Below, piece after piece: positions 1-7,788 of a stretch of 20,889 bases of DNA (the first letter of the stretch is position 1; each line of letters opens with the position of its first letter). The notes beneath the pieces were generated by a model. That model ran no database searches, was not told the DNA's origin, and saw nothing but the letters and a program-made list of their open reading frames with translations. The translations under genes and the position numbers were made by a program. The stretch lies in NCBI GenBank assembly GCA_964646785.1, contig CAZYGU010000015.1:1-20889 (forward strand), given 5' to 3'. The DNA is from JBGTNQ01 sp964646785. GTDB taxonomy: Bacteria; Patescibacteriota; Minisyncoccia; Phycocordibacterales; Zambryskibacteraceae.

Positions 1-118
1 TACTCACACCTCGTACCGTTCCTTTGGAAATCTTCTTCATTACAGATCGATACACCAACCCAAATACAAACGAGAGCATGAAAACAAAAATAAGTACAAA
101 TATTGATGAATATGTCAT
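1..118 (-). CDS. N-terminus of a membrane protein, cut by the left edge
   Basis: An open frame starts at ATG 118-116 on the minus strand and runs off the window after 39 codons. It begins MTYSSIFVLIFVFMLSFVFG, followed by a basic stretch (RSVMKKISKGTVRG). This is one hydrophobic segment of about 20 residues followed by positive charge, consistent with an N-terminal membrane anchor and a cytoplasmic continuation. I do not recognise the family. The start is supported by a TATAAT box at 125-130, exactly six bases before the ATG, with TTGTTC at 149-154 as a possible -35 (18-base spacer). That implies a leaderless or near-leaderless transcript. The -35 lies just upstream of the dinB stop codon, so this gene appears to have its own promoter within the end of dinB. 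Confidence 0.6.
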   Translation of the reverse strand, partial: MTYSSIFVLIFVFMLSFVFGLVYRSVMKKISKGTVRGVS

Positions 119-124
119 GAATAA

Positions 125-154
125 ATTATACCACTTCATTTTTTATAAGAACAA
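125..154 (-). promoter_or_regulatory. Promoter of the left-edge membrane protein
   Basis: On the minus strand, TTGTTC (149-154), an 18-base spacer and a perfect TATAAT (125-130) lie six bases before the ATG at 118. No Shine-Dalgarno can fit, so a leaderless mRNA is inferred. Confidence 0.55.
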
Positions 155-1414
155 AAGATTTCTATTTTCAGTATCTGCATCAGTCGCTCCATCTTTCTTT
201 TTATGAATCGCTTTTTGAGTAGAAGCGAGATACACCACTCGTTTTCCAAATTTATGCTCCAGTGAATCGATTTGCTTGTGAATAGAATTAAGCTTTTTTA
301 CATGTTGGTCTTCCCCAAACAAATCTCCTTGTGTAACTCTTGTATCCACAAGATCATGGAGTGTCACACCAGTAGTCCGGATCAATATTCCTTGTTTTTT
401 TATCTTCGAATGTATATGGATAAAATCTTTTTGAATTCGAGGCAAGATCATTTCAGGAATATTGTTTGGCGAAAGAAATTTAACATGTGATCGATGATAC
501 CGAAACGTTTGAGTTTTCAGAAAAAAAGAAACTGACCGTGGTGCTAAATGATAATGCCGCGCTTTTGCACACGCATCTTCCATATGTTTCGATAGTTCAG
601 AAAATAAAAACACAGGATCAAGTGTTGGCGGATAAAATGTTTTCGTTTTTTGAATAGAAGCATAATCATCCTTTGTGTCAGGATCAACTGGAGACACTGA
701 TAATCCACGTAGCTCTTTCCAAATCTGTTTGTAAGGTTTTGAAAGCATGTGATCGACCCACGACTCATCTTTGGATACTAAATCTTGTCCAGTAAGAACT
801 CCATGCTTTACAAGATATTGAGAAGTTTGAGGACCTATGCCCCATATATTATGAATAGGAGTTTTTAATAGGAAACGAGAGATTGATTCTTGTTCGATAA
901 CTGTTAAGCCATGTGGCTTCATATGTTTTGAAGCAATCTTTGCGAGCACTTTTGTTGGAGCAAGACCTATCGAAACACTAATATGAAGTTCATCTTGAAT
1001 TTCTTTTTGTATTTTTTCAGCAATCTGCTTGTAACTCATCTGAAGAGGTATATCCCAACCAGTAAGATCAGCAAAACATTCATCGATACTGTATTCTTCA
1101 ACATCATCAGTATATCTTCGAACAATAGAAAACATTCGTTCTGAATAATCAACGTATGATGCGTAATCTCCTGGTAGCACAATCACGGATGGAAAAAGCT
1201 TTTTCAATTGAAATATAGGAAGTCCCCGAGAAACTCCCAGTGCTTTTGCTTCATATGACAACGCTGTCACAATCCCGCGCTCTTGTCCGGTCACAACTGG
1301 GAGACCTTTTAATGTTGGGTCTTTTGCAACCTCAACCGCAACAAAAAAAGCATCTCCATCCATATGAAGGATGGTTTTTTGCAGTAAACTTTGAGTTTTT
1401 TGAGTATATGCCAC
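143..1414 (-). CDS. dinB: Y-family DNA polymerase (DNA polymerase IV type)
   Basis: Translesion DNA polymerase of 423 residues that copies damaged templates. The palm motifs are visible. HMDGDAFF at residues 17-24 carries the catalytic Asp19 and the steric-gate Phe24, and YSIDE at 108-112 carries the catalytic Asp111/Glu112 pair. The VSIGLAPTKVLAKIASKHMK segment and a little-finger domain follow, and the tail ends in a lysine-rich, charged stretch. The start is GTG at 1414-1412. It is favoured because a TATACT box sits exactly six bases upstream and no Shine-Dalgarno is present. The promoter holds a GAAC-N4-GTTC palindrome of the LexA/DinR type, so damage induction is likely. The preceding gene on the same strand (stop at 1485) belongs to a different function, and this gene appears to be transcribed alone. 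Family assignment is firm; Pol IV versus a UmuC-like subclass is less certain. Confidence 0.93.
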   Translation of the reverse strand: MAYTQKTQSLLQKTILHMDGDAFFVAVEVAKDPTLKGLPVVTGQERGIVTALSYEAKALGVSRGLPIFQLKKLFPSVIVLPGDYASYVDYSERMFSIVRRYTDDVEEYSIDECFADLTGWDIPLQMSYKQIAEKIQKEIQDELHISVSIGLAPTKVLAKIASKHMKPHGLTVIEQESISRFLLKTPIHNIWGIGPQTSQYLVKHGVLTGQDLVSKDESWVDHMLSKPYKQIWKELRGLSVSPVDPDTKDDYASIQKTKTFYPPTLDPVFLFSELSKHMEDACAKARHYHLAPRSVSFFLKTQTFRYHRSHVKFLSPNNIPEMILPRIQKDFIHIHSKIKKQGILIRTTGVTLHDLVDTRVTQGDLFGEDQHVKKLNSIHKQIDSLEHKFGKRVVYLASTQKAIHKKKDGATDADTENRNLLFL

Positions 1415-1450
1415 CTATACAGTATAGGTGAACCATAGTTCACTTTGCAA
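1412..1450 (-). promoter_or_regulatory. dinB promoter with LexA/DinR-type operator
   Basis: Minus-strand -35 TTGCAA (1445-1450), 18-base spacer, -10 TATACT (1421-1426), then six bases to the GTG start. The spacer is filled by the perfect inverted repeat GTGAACCATAGTTCAC (1428-1443), which contains GAAC-N4-GTTC, the Gram-positive-type SOS box. A second inverted repeat, CACCTATA-CAG-TATAGGTG (1412-1430), covers the -10 and the start codon. Confidence 0.7.
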
Positions 1451-1484
1451 GAAAGAATTCCCCATCAAGACACAACCTAAGCGA

Positions 1485-3014
1485 TTATACAAAACCAGGA
1501 AAGAAATCTGTTTTAATTGCTGATTTTCTTACACCGGTCTCCTGCAATGTTTTTTCAAACGCAGCAACCATACCTTGTGGGCCAGAAAGATAGAATATTC
1601 GATCATGAGCATCTGGTACATATTTTTTAATCATATCCATTGTCACCATCCCTTTTTCTTCGTTCGATAAAAACTGACTATCAGTATCATCGGTAATAGC
1701 ATACACAGTTTTTATACCAAGTTCTTTTTCCGCTCGATCAAATACCTCTCTGTACGCAATGTCTTTTTTTGTTTTATTTGAATAAAACAACACAATATCG
1801 CGCTTTTCTTTAGTATCTACTAACGACTTAATCATACTTCGAAATGGTGTAACACCTATTCCTCCCGCAATAAAAACTATTTTCTTTTGTGAATCTTTTG
1901 GTAACGTAAAATTTCCACTAAGTCCTGATACGGTAACTGTATCTCCAACAGAAAGCGACATTAAACTCTGTTTAAATGTACTTCCTTTTTCTGGATTCAC
2001 GCGAACACCAATGTTGATATATTCCTCACTCGGAGAAGAAGCAACAGTAAAATATCTTCGTATTCCCCTTACGTCTGATTTTTTATGTGGAAGTGTCCAC
2101 TCAAGATATTGGCCAGGGATATTATTAAGCTTCCGTGGAGAAGAAAATACAAACTCAAATATATTTGATGCGATCTCTTTTTTCTCTTTCAATACAATTC
2201 TTGAGAAAAACTTTGGACTTACCGCATAGCTATAGATATTTCCAAGTACAAGCGCTAGCTCTGGTGTTGAAAAAAGTGGACCGATATGAAATTGTGCTCC
2301 AAATAAAACACCGACAAGTGCACCATATATCGTTTGCTGGTATTTCTGAGGAGGGGTTGTTGTTGGTTCTGTAAGCATTATTGCTCCAAAGAACAAAACT
2401 GGCCATGAAATTGGTATCTGAAACAATGTTTCTGAAATTGAAGCACCTCCATTGTATGCAAAATAAAGAATTGTAAGTACTGCGGGGACAAGAAATGAAA
2501 AGAAGAGCCCAAAGGCATTCATTTTTCTCAAAATAAGAAAACCGAACACGAGTATGAATGGAATAAGAGACGGTGTCGCCACCCACCACATTGCCCCAAA
2601 TTTAAACAATCCAAGAATAACAAGTGCAATCGCTGCAGGATTAAAAATATGTTGTCTTCGAATTGCCAATAGATACTTTGAAGCCATGGCAATTGCCCCT
2701 GCAAGTCCAAGGACAAGAAATCCACGAGTATCAGTTGCTGGCGAAAGAGTGAAAAACAAAATAATTGCAGTGATGAATACTGACTCAACGTTTCGAGTTG
2801 CAGATACGATAGTCGCAAACAAATAATTTGATCCATAGCATACAACAAGAAGAGCTAAGAGTGAGGTAATGAGACTGAACCCCCCATATGAGACTATTCC
2901 AAAAAATCCAAATACAATTGCAACAATAGCGAGTACTACCAATGATGCGTACACAAGCCAATACATAGCTTTCGTATTAAGAAATGTATCAATTGGTTTC
3001 AGTAAAAATGTCAT
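1485..3014 (-). CDS. RnfD/NqrB-type membrane domain fused to a ferredoxin-NAD(P)+ reductase domain
   Basis: A 509-residue fusion. Roughly residues 1-265 form a polytopic membrane domain of the RnfD/NqrB family, with many hydrophobic helices and the conserved segment MLTEPTTTPPQKYQQTIYGA, equivalent to the MATDPVTSP-type motif of RnfD. From about residue 270 the protein is a flavoprotein reductase: RRYFTVASSP binds FAD, GGIGVTPFRSM begins the nucleotide-binding half, and YLSGPQGM is the NAD(P)-site motif. It should pass electrons between NAD(P)H and membrane or extracytoplasmic flavin. The apbE stop lies only five bases upstream and the FMN-binding gene precedes that, so the three form an operon. 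No other Rnf/Nqr subunits are in the window, so this is a compact system rather than a full ion pump. Direction of electron flow cannot be read from sequence. Confidence 0.88.
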   Translation of the reverse strand: MTFLLKPIDTFLNTKAMYWLVYASLVVLAIVAIVFGFFGIVSYGGFSLITSLLALLVVCYGSNYLFATIVSATRNVESVFITAIILFFTLSPATDTRGFLVLGLAGAIAMASKYLLAIRRQHIFNPAAIALVILGLFKFGAMWWVATPSLIPFILVFGFLILRKMNAFGLFFSFLVPAVLTILYFAYNGGASISETLFQIPISWPVLFFGAIMLTEPTTTPPQKYQQTIYGALVGVLFGAQFHIGPLFSTPELALVLGNIYSYAVSPKFFSRIVLKEKKEIASNIFEFVFSSPRKLNNIPGQYLEWTLPHKKSDVRGIRRYFTVASSPSEEYINIGVRVNPEKGSTFKQSLMSLSVGDTVTVSGLSGNFTLPKDSQKKIVFIAGGIGVTPFRSMIKSLVDTKEKRDIVLFYSNKTKKDIAYREVFDRAEKELGIKTVYAITDDTDSQFLSNEEKGMVTMDMIKKYVPDAHDRIFYLSGPQGMVAAFEKTLQETGVRKSAIKTDFFPGFV

Positions 3015-3019
3015 GAAAT

Positions 3020-3895
3020 TTATATAGATAATTTTGATTGAAATCCACGAGATGTTTCAATGGAATAATCAGGATTAAGAATACAATACTCAAATGAAAA
3101 AAACTGCTGTAATACTTCTGCCTCAGTAAATAACAATGCGGTAGTAAGAATATCTGCAAGTATAGCATTTTCAGCAATCACCCATACTGCGGAACGATGT
3201 TTTGGTGACGACAGAGTACTAGGATCAATGACGTGATGGAAATCTCCCCACACTCTTCTATTTCCTGCTGAACCACAAATACTTTGATTTAAAATACTAA
3301 CAACTCCGATAGCATTACTCGTATTATTTGGATCTTCAAGACCAACAGACAACTGTTTTCCTTCAGTATTTCTATACACCATGTCACCTCCTGCATCAAC
3401 ACAAAATGACTCAATTCCTGCATCAAATAAAAGACGGCTCACAATATCAACGAGATACCCTTTTCCTGCTGCTCCAAAATCCAAAAGAATAGGATCACGC
3501 ACTGACAACACAGGATGTTCATATTGAATTACGGTTTCCCATGCAGGTGGAATTTTTAATTCTTTTTTTTGCTTGAGAGTATATTGTGCATCATACCCAG
3601 CATCAACCAACACACTCCCAATGAGCGGAGTTACTTGCCCGCGAGTGATATCGTACACACGTTTATAAAGATCCATCATGTCTCGCGCATCGTCAGGTAA
3701 CACAAAATCACCTGACTCTTTCGAAATACGAGTAATAAGTGAATCAGATCGAAACCGCGAATAGGCTTTGTCAAATTCATCAATCCGATGCTTTATTTGA
3801 TCCAATACAGACAACTCTGCTTCTTGTGAAAGCAGAGTGTCGATATCTATAACCCAGTGTGTTCCGATAGCATCAAAAATAAACTGCGATGCCAT
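3020..3895 (-). CDS. apbE: ApbE-family FAD:protein FMN transferase
   Basis: A 291-residue member of the ApbE family, which uses FAD to attach FMN covalently to a Thr or Ser of a target protein. Family landmarks are present in order: SRFRSDSLITRIS near residues 46-58, LLDFGAAGKGYLVD in the middle, CVDAGGDM, HHVIDP, and ADILTTALLF near the C-terminus, which supplies the magnesium-binding residues. There is no signal peptide or lipobox, unlike many ApbE proteins, so it appears to act in the cytoplasm unless the start is wrong. It begins 11 bases after the stop of the FMN-binding-domain gene, the obvious substrate, and ends five bases before the RnfD-FNR fusion. Confidence 0.92.
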   Translation of the reverse strand: MASQFIFDAIGTHWVIDIDTLLSQEAELSVLDQIKHRIDEFDKAYSRFRSDSLITRISKESGDFVLPDDARDMMDLYKRVYDITRGQVTPLIGSVLVDAGYDAQYTLKQKKELKIPPAWETVIQYEHPVLSVRDPILLDFGAAGKGYLVDIVSRLLFDAGIESFCVDAGGDMVYRNTEGKQLSVGLEDPNNTSNAIGVVSILNQSICGSAGNRRVWGDFHHVIDPSTLSSPKHRSAVWVIAENAILADILTTALLFTEAEVLQQFFSFEYCILNPDYSIETSRGFQSKLSI

Positions 3896-3906
3896 ACCTG
3901 TTTACA

Positions 3907-4395
3907 TTAGCTCTTTGCCTGAACCTCAATTTTTGCAACTGCATCATTAAATCCTTTTGGAGTAAGTGATGAGCCAGATACTTTACTAAGTGAAAGTGAA
4001 GCAATATTTTTTCCAACAACATATTGCTTGAAACCTGAAACAAATTTACCTTGCCAATCAACAGATGCAGGTCGTGTTGCTTTTGCAACCACTGTCGCAT
4101 CAACAACAATATCATCCTTAAGTACGAGAGTTACATCAATGCTTTCTGCTCCTCCAGGTGACTGATATAAACCTTCTGCAGTATAGGTCCCATCTTTATA
4201 TTTTGTGCTTACAACAACTGGAGTATTACTTGGGTTTGCTGATGTTGTATCTGTTGGAGTTGTACTTGGTAGGTTTGCATTATTATTCTTTAACTTCATA
4301 ACAGCAAATACACCTCCAATAATAAGAAGAATAACGATAACCCCCGCAATAATACTTTTATTTCCCGATGATTGATTTTGTGTTGTTGGTTCCAT
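3907..4395 (-). CDS. Small membrane-anchored FMN-binding-domain protein
   Basis: From ATG 4395 this is 162 residues: a short polar N-terminus, one membrane helix at about residues 15-33, a Thr/Ser/Pro/Asn-rich linker (about 37-62), then an FMN_bind domain starting YKDGTYTAEG. The domain ends with VSGSSLTPKGFNDAV, which aligns with the SGAT flavinylation motif of NqrC/RnfG. The acceptor position is Ser143 rather than Thr, with Thr145 two residues on. It should be an outward-facing flavin carrier receiving FMN from the adjacent ApbE and electrons from the RnfD-FNR protein. The reading frame extends upstream to 4503, but that part is unlike a protein N-terminus and crosses the TATAAT box at 4429-4434, so the inner start is preferred. 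Confidence 0.85.
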   Translation of the reverse strand: MEPTTQNQSSGNKSIIAGVIVILLIIGGVFAVMKLKNNNANLPSTTPTDTTSANPSNTPVVVSTKYKDGTYTAEGLYQSPGGAESIDVTLVLKDDIVVDATVVAKATRPASVDWQGKFVSGFKQYVVGKNIASLSLSKVSGSSLTPKGFNDAVAKIEVQAKS

Positions 4396-4428
4396 AGCGC
4401 TCTGATTATGATAAGTAATTGAACGGAT

Positions 4429-4434
4429 ATTATA
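4429..4434 (-). promoter_or_regulatory. Probable -10 box of the flavin operon
   Basis: A perfect TATAAT on the minus strand, 33 bases upstream of the preferred FMN-binding-protein start. The -35 is poor. It lies about 60 bases from the divergent promoter at 4497-4525. Confidence 0.4.
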
Positions 4435-4496
4435 GCTCATTTTTTGTGTACAAAAAACTTTCAAAATATGCAGTATGTAAGCCATATATATAGATA

Positions 4497-4525
4497 TTGA
4501 CAAATTGATATATATAAGCTATAAT
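4497..4525 (+). promoter_or_regulatory. Consensus promoter of the phosphoribosyltransferase unit (copy 1)
   Basis: TTGACA (4497-4502), exactly 17 bases, TATAAT (4520-4525): a full sigma-70 consensus. The spacer AATTGATATATATAAGC is almost the same as that of the promoter before terC (6671-6699), differing by one inserted and one lost base. A second TATAAT at 4536-4541 sits six bases before the ATG at 4548, but lacks a -35. Confidence 0.85.
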
Positions 4526-4547
4526 AGTAGAGTTTTATAATAAAAAA

Positions 4548-5440
4548 ATGAAAATAAAAAGAGCTTCAGCATTCACAATGGAAAGTGGCCAAAAAAAACC
4601 ACTTCTCGACATTGCAGAGTACAGTAACTTTAAGTACGGCCACAAACCTACCGTGTTAACGTTCGCCAAAAAAATGACAGACGAACTTTTCTCGATATTC
4701 CCTATCCAAAAACTTATTTCTCAGCAAGAAAACGTTATTGTAACTACTTCACCATACTGGTATACACCACCATCAGTTCACCCACTTGCACTCGCTGTTT
4801 ACGAGAACATTAATGAACACCTTTTTGAACGTGGAAAAAATTCTCTTCGATTTATAAAAATGAGTAGATCATCTGCACCGTCATGTGACTTCAGTAAGCT
4901 AAGTCATGCTGAGAGAAAACTTAACATGCAACAAAACAAACTTTCAGTTGATGAAAATGCTGTAAAAGGTCGTACTGTCATATTCATTGAGGACGCACGT
5001 ATCACAGGTGCGCATGAAGCAAAAGCACTTGAATGCCTCGAAGCAGCAGGCGCAGAAAAAGTAATACTCCTGTATATCATTGACGTGAAACATGGGAAAA
5101 AAGACCCTGATATCGAAAATCGAATTAATCATAGCGTTATCAATAGCCTTGATGAACTCTATCGTCTTATGAAAAATCCCGATGAATATGTACTCAATAG
5201 TCGAGCATGTCGATTCGTACTTTCTTGGGAAAATAAAGAAGAGCTTGAAAAATTTGCACAAAAGCTTCCACTCACTGTACTTACTGAACTCTACAGTGCA
5301 TCAATCACCGACGGGTACGGTCTCATGGAGAAATATGCAGATGGCTTTAGAATCATTCGTGAAGAAGTAAGAGAACGATCACATGCATCATTTATTGCAG
5401 AATTATTTACCCGCGCAGGAAACCTCATTAAAAAGTCTGC
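4548..5440 (+). CDS. Ter-associated phosphoribosyltransferase, running into an assembly gap
   Basis: About 298 residues are readable before the N run. The phosphoribosyltransferase signature is TVIFIEDARITGAHE, the PRPP-binding loop (compare the usual VDD-x-TTG form), followed by a strand (KVILLYIIDV). Downstream comes the segment ENRINHSVINSLDEL, which is shared with the gene at 5759. The two proteins align along their whole length (FKYG, RITG, INH, LN-R, DGY), so they are paralogs. Phosphoribosyltransferases of this sort are known companions of Ter genes, where they are proposed to act in synthesis of a nucleotide-like small molecule; the substrate is unknown. There is no Shine-Dalgarno before the ATG, only a run of A. 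Whether the frame is truly continuous with the HAD domain after the gap cannot be judged, because the gap length is nominal. Confidence 0.75.
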
Positions 5441-5540
5441 NNNNNNNNNNNNNNNNNNNNNNNNNNNNNNNNNNNNNNNNNNNNNNNNNNNNNNNNNNNN
5501 NNNNNNNNNNNNNNNNNNNNNNNNNNNNNNNNNNNNNNNN
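5441..5540. other. Assembly gap (100 N)
   Basis: Exactly 100 undetermined bases, the usual placeholder for a scaffold join of unknown size. It interrupts the region between the phosphoribosyltransferase and HAD domains. Confidence 0.98.
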
Positions 5541-5753
5541 GGCTTTGCAAAGCCACATCATGAAATGTTTCAAATGGTAACAAAAACAAGTGGTTACAAT
5601 GCAAACCAGTGTATACACGTCGGAGACAATATTAAAGCAGATTATGAGGGATCTCAATCATTCGGTATGAATCCTGTATTATTTGATCCAAAGAGAACAA
5701 ATCATAAAGTTACATCAATACAAAAAATTTCTGAATTACTAACTCTAGTATAA
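5541..5753 (+). CDS. C-terminal part of a HAD-superfamily phosphatase
   Basis: About 70 residues after the gap. FAKPHHEMF supplies HAD motif III (the Lys), and CIHVGDNIKADYEGSQSFGM is motif IV with its acidic pair. An ending typical of the family follows (NPVLFD, then ISELL). Motifs I and II, including the nucleophile Asp, are missing and must lie in the gap, which therefore needs to be larger than 100 bases. HAD phosphatases occur beside phosphoribosyltransferases in Ter-linked biosynthetic clusters, so the neighbourhood fits. It may be a separate gene or a C-terminal fusion to the preceding protein. The next start codon (5759) follows the stop by five bases, implying translational coupling. 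Confidence 0.72.
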   Translation, partial: GFAKPHHEMFQMVTKTSGYNANQCIHVGDNIKADYEGSQSFGMNPVLFDPKRTNHKVTSIQKISELLTLV

Positions 5754-5758
5754 AACAT

Positions 5759-6634
5759 ATGAATACAATCGATATCATCATTCCTCTTAATACTCTCCAT
5801 TTCACCGAACACGGTCTTTTTGATAGTACCGAACAGGCATTTGATGCTATCTCATACAGCAAATTTAAATATGGTGATGACACTGTCGCACACACATATG
5901 GAGTACAGCTTGCAGAATTGTTCATCAGTAATAACCAACACCTCTTTACTACCGATTCAACATATACGGAGATTGTTGTTGCACAACATCCTCACAAATA
6001 TATACCAAAGGGAGCGAATACGATCGCTGTACATTTTCATAATCATCTCAACCAATACCTATTATCAATTGGGAAAAAACCAATACTTCTTGTTCCAATT
6101 CTTATGGAGGAAGTGTTCGAGGGTGACTACGGCACATTTAGCGAAAGTGACCGTAATGCTGTTATGGACAAACAAAATTTCTTTACGATGAAGGAACTCC
6201 TTTTTCATAAACACGTGGTCATCATCGATGATATACGAATAACAGGAACTGGTGAAAGAAAAATTTCTCAATTTTTGCACACACAGGAACCAAACCAAGT
6301 GTACTTTTTGTATATTGCAAAAATGGACGAACATCAAGCAACACGTAATCCAAAAATTGAAAGCGACATCAATCACACATGGATGAATGAGCCAAATCGT
6401 CTATTAGAAATCATGAACTCAAATCATTTTGCACTGAATGCACGCGTTGCAAAATATATCATGTCGCTTAAGACTGATTCATTACACACGTTTCTATTAT
6501 CGCTTCATGACTCACCATTACAACAGATATATTTTGCTGTAATTGCTGATGGATATGCATCACTCCCTACATATAAAGATGCATTCACGCTTCTTTCCGA
6601 AGAACTGAATCGAAGAAAGATCACAACGAAATAA
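5759..6634 (+). CDS. Second Ter-associated phosphoribosyltransferase paralog
   Basis: A 291-residue protein whose PRPP-loop motif is HVVIIDDIRITGTGE. It parallels the gene at 4548 throughout: an N-terminal SKFKYG segment, a helix-rich middle, then ESDINHTWMNEPNRLLEIM and a C-terminal ADGY segment. Divergence outside these motifs is large, so the duplication is old and the two probably have different substrates or form a heteromeric enzyme. It follows the HAD gene by five bases with no Shine-Dalgarno of its own. I see no terminator before the terC promoter, so read-through into the Ter operon is possible. Function is inferred from family and context only. Confidence 0.75.
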   Translation: MNTIDIIIPLNTLHFTEHGLFDSTEQAFDAISYSKFKYGDDTVAHTYGVQLAELFISNNQHLFTTDSTYTEIVVAQHPHKYIPKGANTIAVHFHNHLNQYLLSIGKKPILLVPILMEEVFEGDYGTFSESDRNAVMDKQNFFTMKELLFHKHVVIIDDIRITGTGERKISQFLHTQEPNQVYFLYIAKMDEHQATRNPKIESDINHTWMNEPNRLLEIMNSNHFALNARVAKYIMSLKTDSLHTFLLSLHDSPLQQIYFAVIADGYASLPTYKDAFTLLSEELNRRKITTK

Positions 6635-6670
6635 CCCGAAAAACGGCTAATAGTAAATCTCTTGTAGACC

Positions 6671-6699
6671 TTGACAAATTGCATATAATAAGCTATACT
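6671..6699 (+). promoter_or_regulatory. Consensus promoter of the Ter operon (copy 2)
   Basis: TTGACA (6671-6676), 17-base spacer AATTGCATATAATAAGC, TATACT (6694-6699). This is a near duplicate of the promoter at 4497-4525, including the flanking AGCTATA and TAGTA. A leader of about 55 bases then carries GAGG (6752-6755), six bases before the GTG start of terC. Confidence 0.85.
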
Positions 6700-6761
6700 A
6701 GTATCTAGAGTAGGTCTTTGAGTACTACCCTGCATCACTCTCTCTTACCCCGAGGTACACC

Positions 6762-7625
6762 GTGGATTGGATCCAGAATGTAATCTCGCACTTGCCGTCG
6801 CAGGCCGATCTGGTGAGCGCGATCCCTGTGATCGTTTCTCTCATCATAATCGAGGGTCTGCTGTCGGTCGACAATGCCATGGCAATCGCTGCCATGGCAT
6901 CGAACTTGCCGAAGCATCAGCAGAAGCTCGCGCTTCGCTTCGGCATCATCGGCGCGTACGGGTTCCGTGGGTTGTGTATGGCTTTTGCCGCATACATCTC
7001 TGGCAACCTGTGGATCAAGGCACTCGGTGCAGCGTACTTGCTGTATCTGATGTCTGATCACCTTCTCACTGATGAGGAGGACGAAAATGCTGACGGTGTT
7101 CTCGATGGTAAGCAGCGCGGGTTCGTAGCAACGATTTTCGCAATCGAAGTGATGGACCTCAGTCTATCCGTCGACAACGTTGTTGCGGCGGTCGCCATGG
7201 ACAAGCGTCTGTGGGTCGTCTGCACAGGTGTCTTCATCGGCATCCTGGCACTGCGGTTCGTGGCAGGCTTCTGCATCAAGCTCATCGAGAAGTACCCTGT
7301 TCTGAAGAAGACGGCATTCATGCTCGTCGGATTCGTCGGGGCGATCCTTCTCACAGAGCTTGGTCTCGAGTGGGTCAACATCCACTACGAGATCACTGCG
7401 TTCGAGAAGTTCATCGGTATCATGCTGATCACGTTCTCGAGCATCGCCTACAGCCACACGGAAGCGGGACGTAAGCTCCTGACGCCCGTCGTGATCGTCG
7501 GTGTACCTGCAGTGAAGGTGCTCTCGAAGTTCTTCGAGATCATCCTCAGTCCGTTCGTGATGGTGTATGACTTCGCTCGTCGCGGTTTTCGCGCGATGTT
7601 CGGTTCACCCACCCCCACCAAGTAG
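6762..7625 (+). CDS. terC: TerC-family integral membrane protein
   Basis: A 287-residue polytopic membrane protein of the TerC family, which is tied to tellurite resistance and to metal (manganese/calcium) homeostasis and is thought to scaffold Ter proteins at the membrane. The two inverted-repeat signatures are plain: EGLLSVDN at residues 31-38 and EVMDLSLSVDN at 129-139. The cytosolic loop between helices is very acidic and contains DENADGVLD (107-115), which resembles an EF-hand calcium loop. The start is GTG at 6762, chosen because GAGG lies six bases before it and no better start exists. It opens the G+C-rich operon; codon use (AAG, GAG, CTC) differs sharply from the AT-rich genes on both sides. 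Confidence 0.93.
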   Translation: MDWIQNVISHLPSQADLVSAIPVIVSLIIIEGLLSVDNAMAIAAMASNLPKHQQKLALRFGIIGAYGFRGLCMAFAAYISGNLWIKALGAAYLLYLMSDHLLTDEEDENADGVLDGKQRGFVATIFAIEVMDLSLSVDNVVAAVAMDKRLWVVCTGVFIGILALRFVAGFCIKLIEKYPVLKKTAFMLVGFVGAILLTELGLEWVNIHYEITAFEKFIGIMLITFSSIAYSHTEAGRKLLTPVVIVGVPAVKVLSKFFEIILSPFVMVYDFARRGFRAMFGSPTPTK

Positions 7626-7788
7626 TACTCACGTTTGATATAGAAAACACATTCGTGTTTTCCGGAATCACTGGGCAAGTCCGTCAATCTTGCCCTCTTT
7701 ATCCAGAGTCTGACATTGTGTCGGATCCTGGTAGAGAAAAGTTTCTCTACATTCTTTGACAACTTCAACCACAGGAAAAAAATCGAAC
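7626..7788 (+). other. terC-telA intergenic region with three hairpins
   Basis: Three inverted repeats stand in a row: GAAAACAC/GTGTTTTC (7643-7662), GGGCAAG/CTTGCCC (7673-7695, followed by TCTTT) and GTAGAGAAA/TTTCTCTAC (7731-7750). The middle one could be a weak terminator. None has the long T run of the operon-end terminator, so they may set relative expression or protect processed ends. I see no convincing promoter here. Confidence 0.5.

Noticed and set aside
7756..7788. TTG start of TelA, and TTGACA at the same place as a -35
   Set aside because: No ribosome site before TTG, no -10 at the right distance after TTGACA, and ATG 7789 has AGGA upstream and the MGKPTVIG motif.
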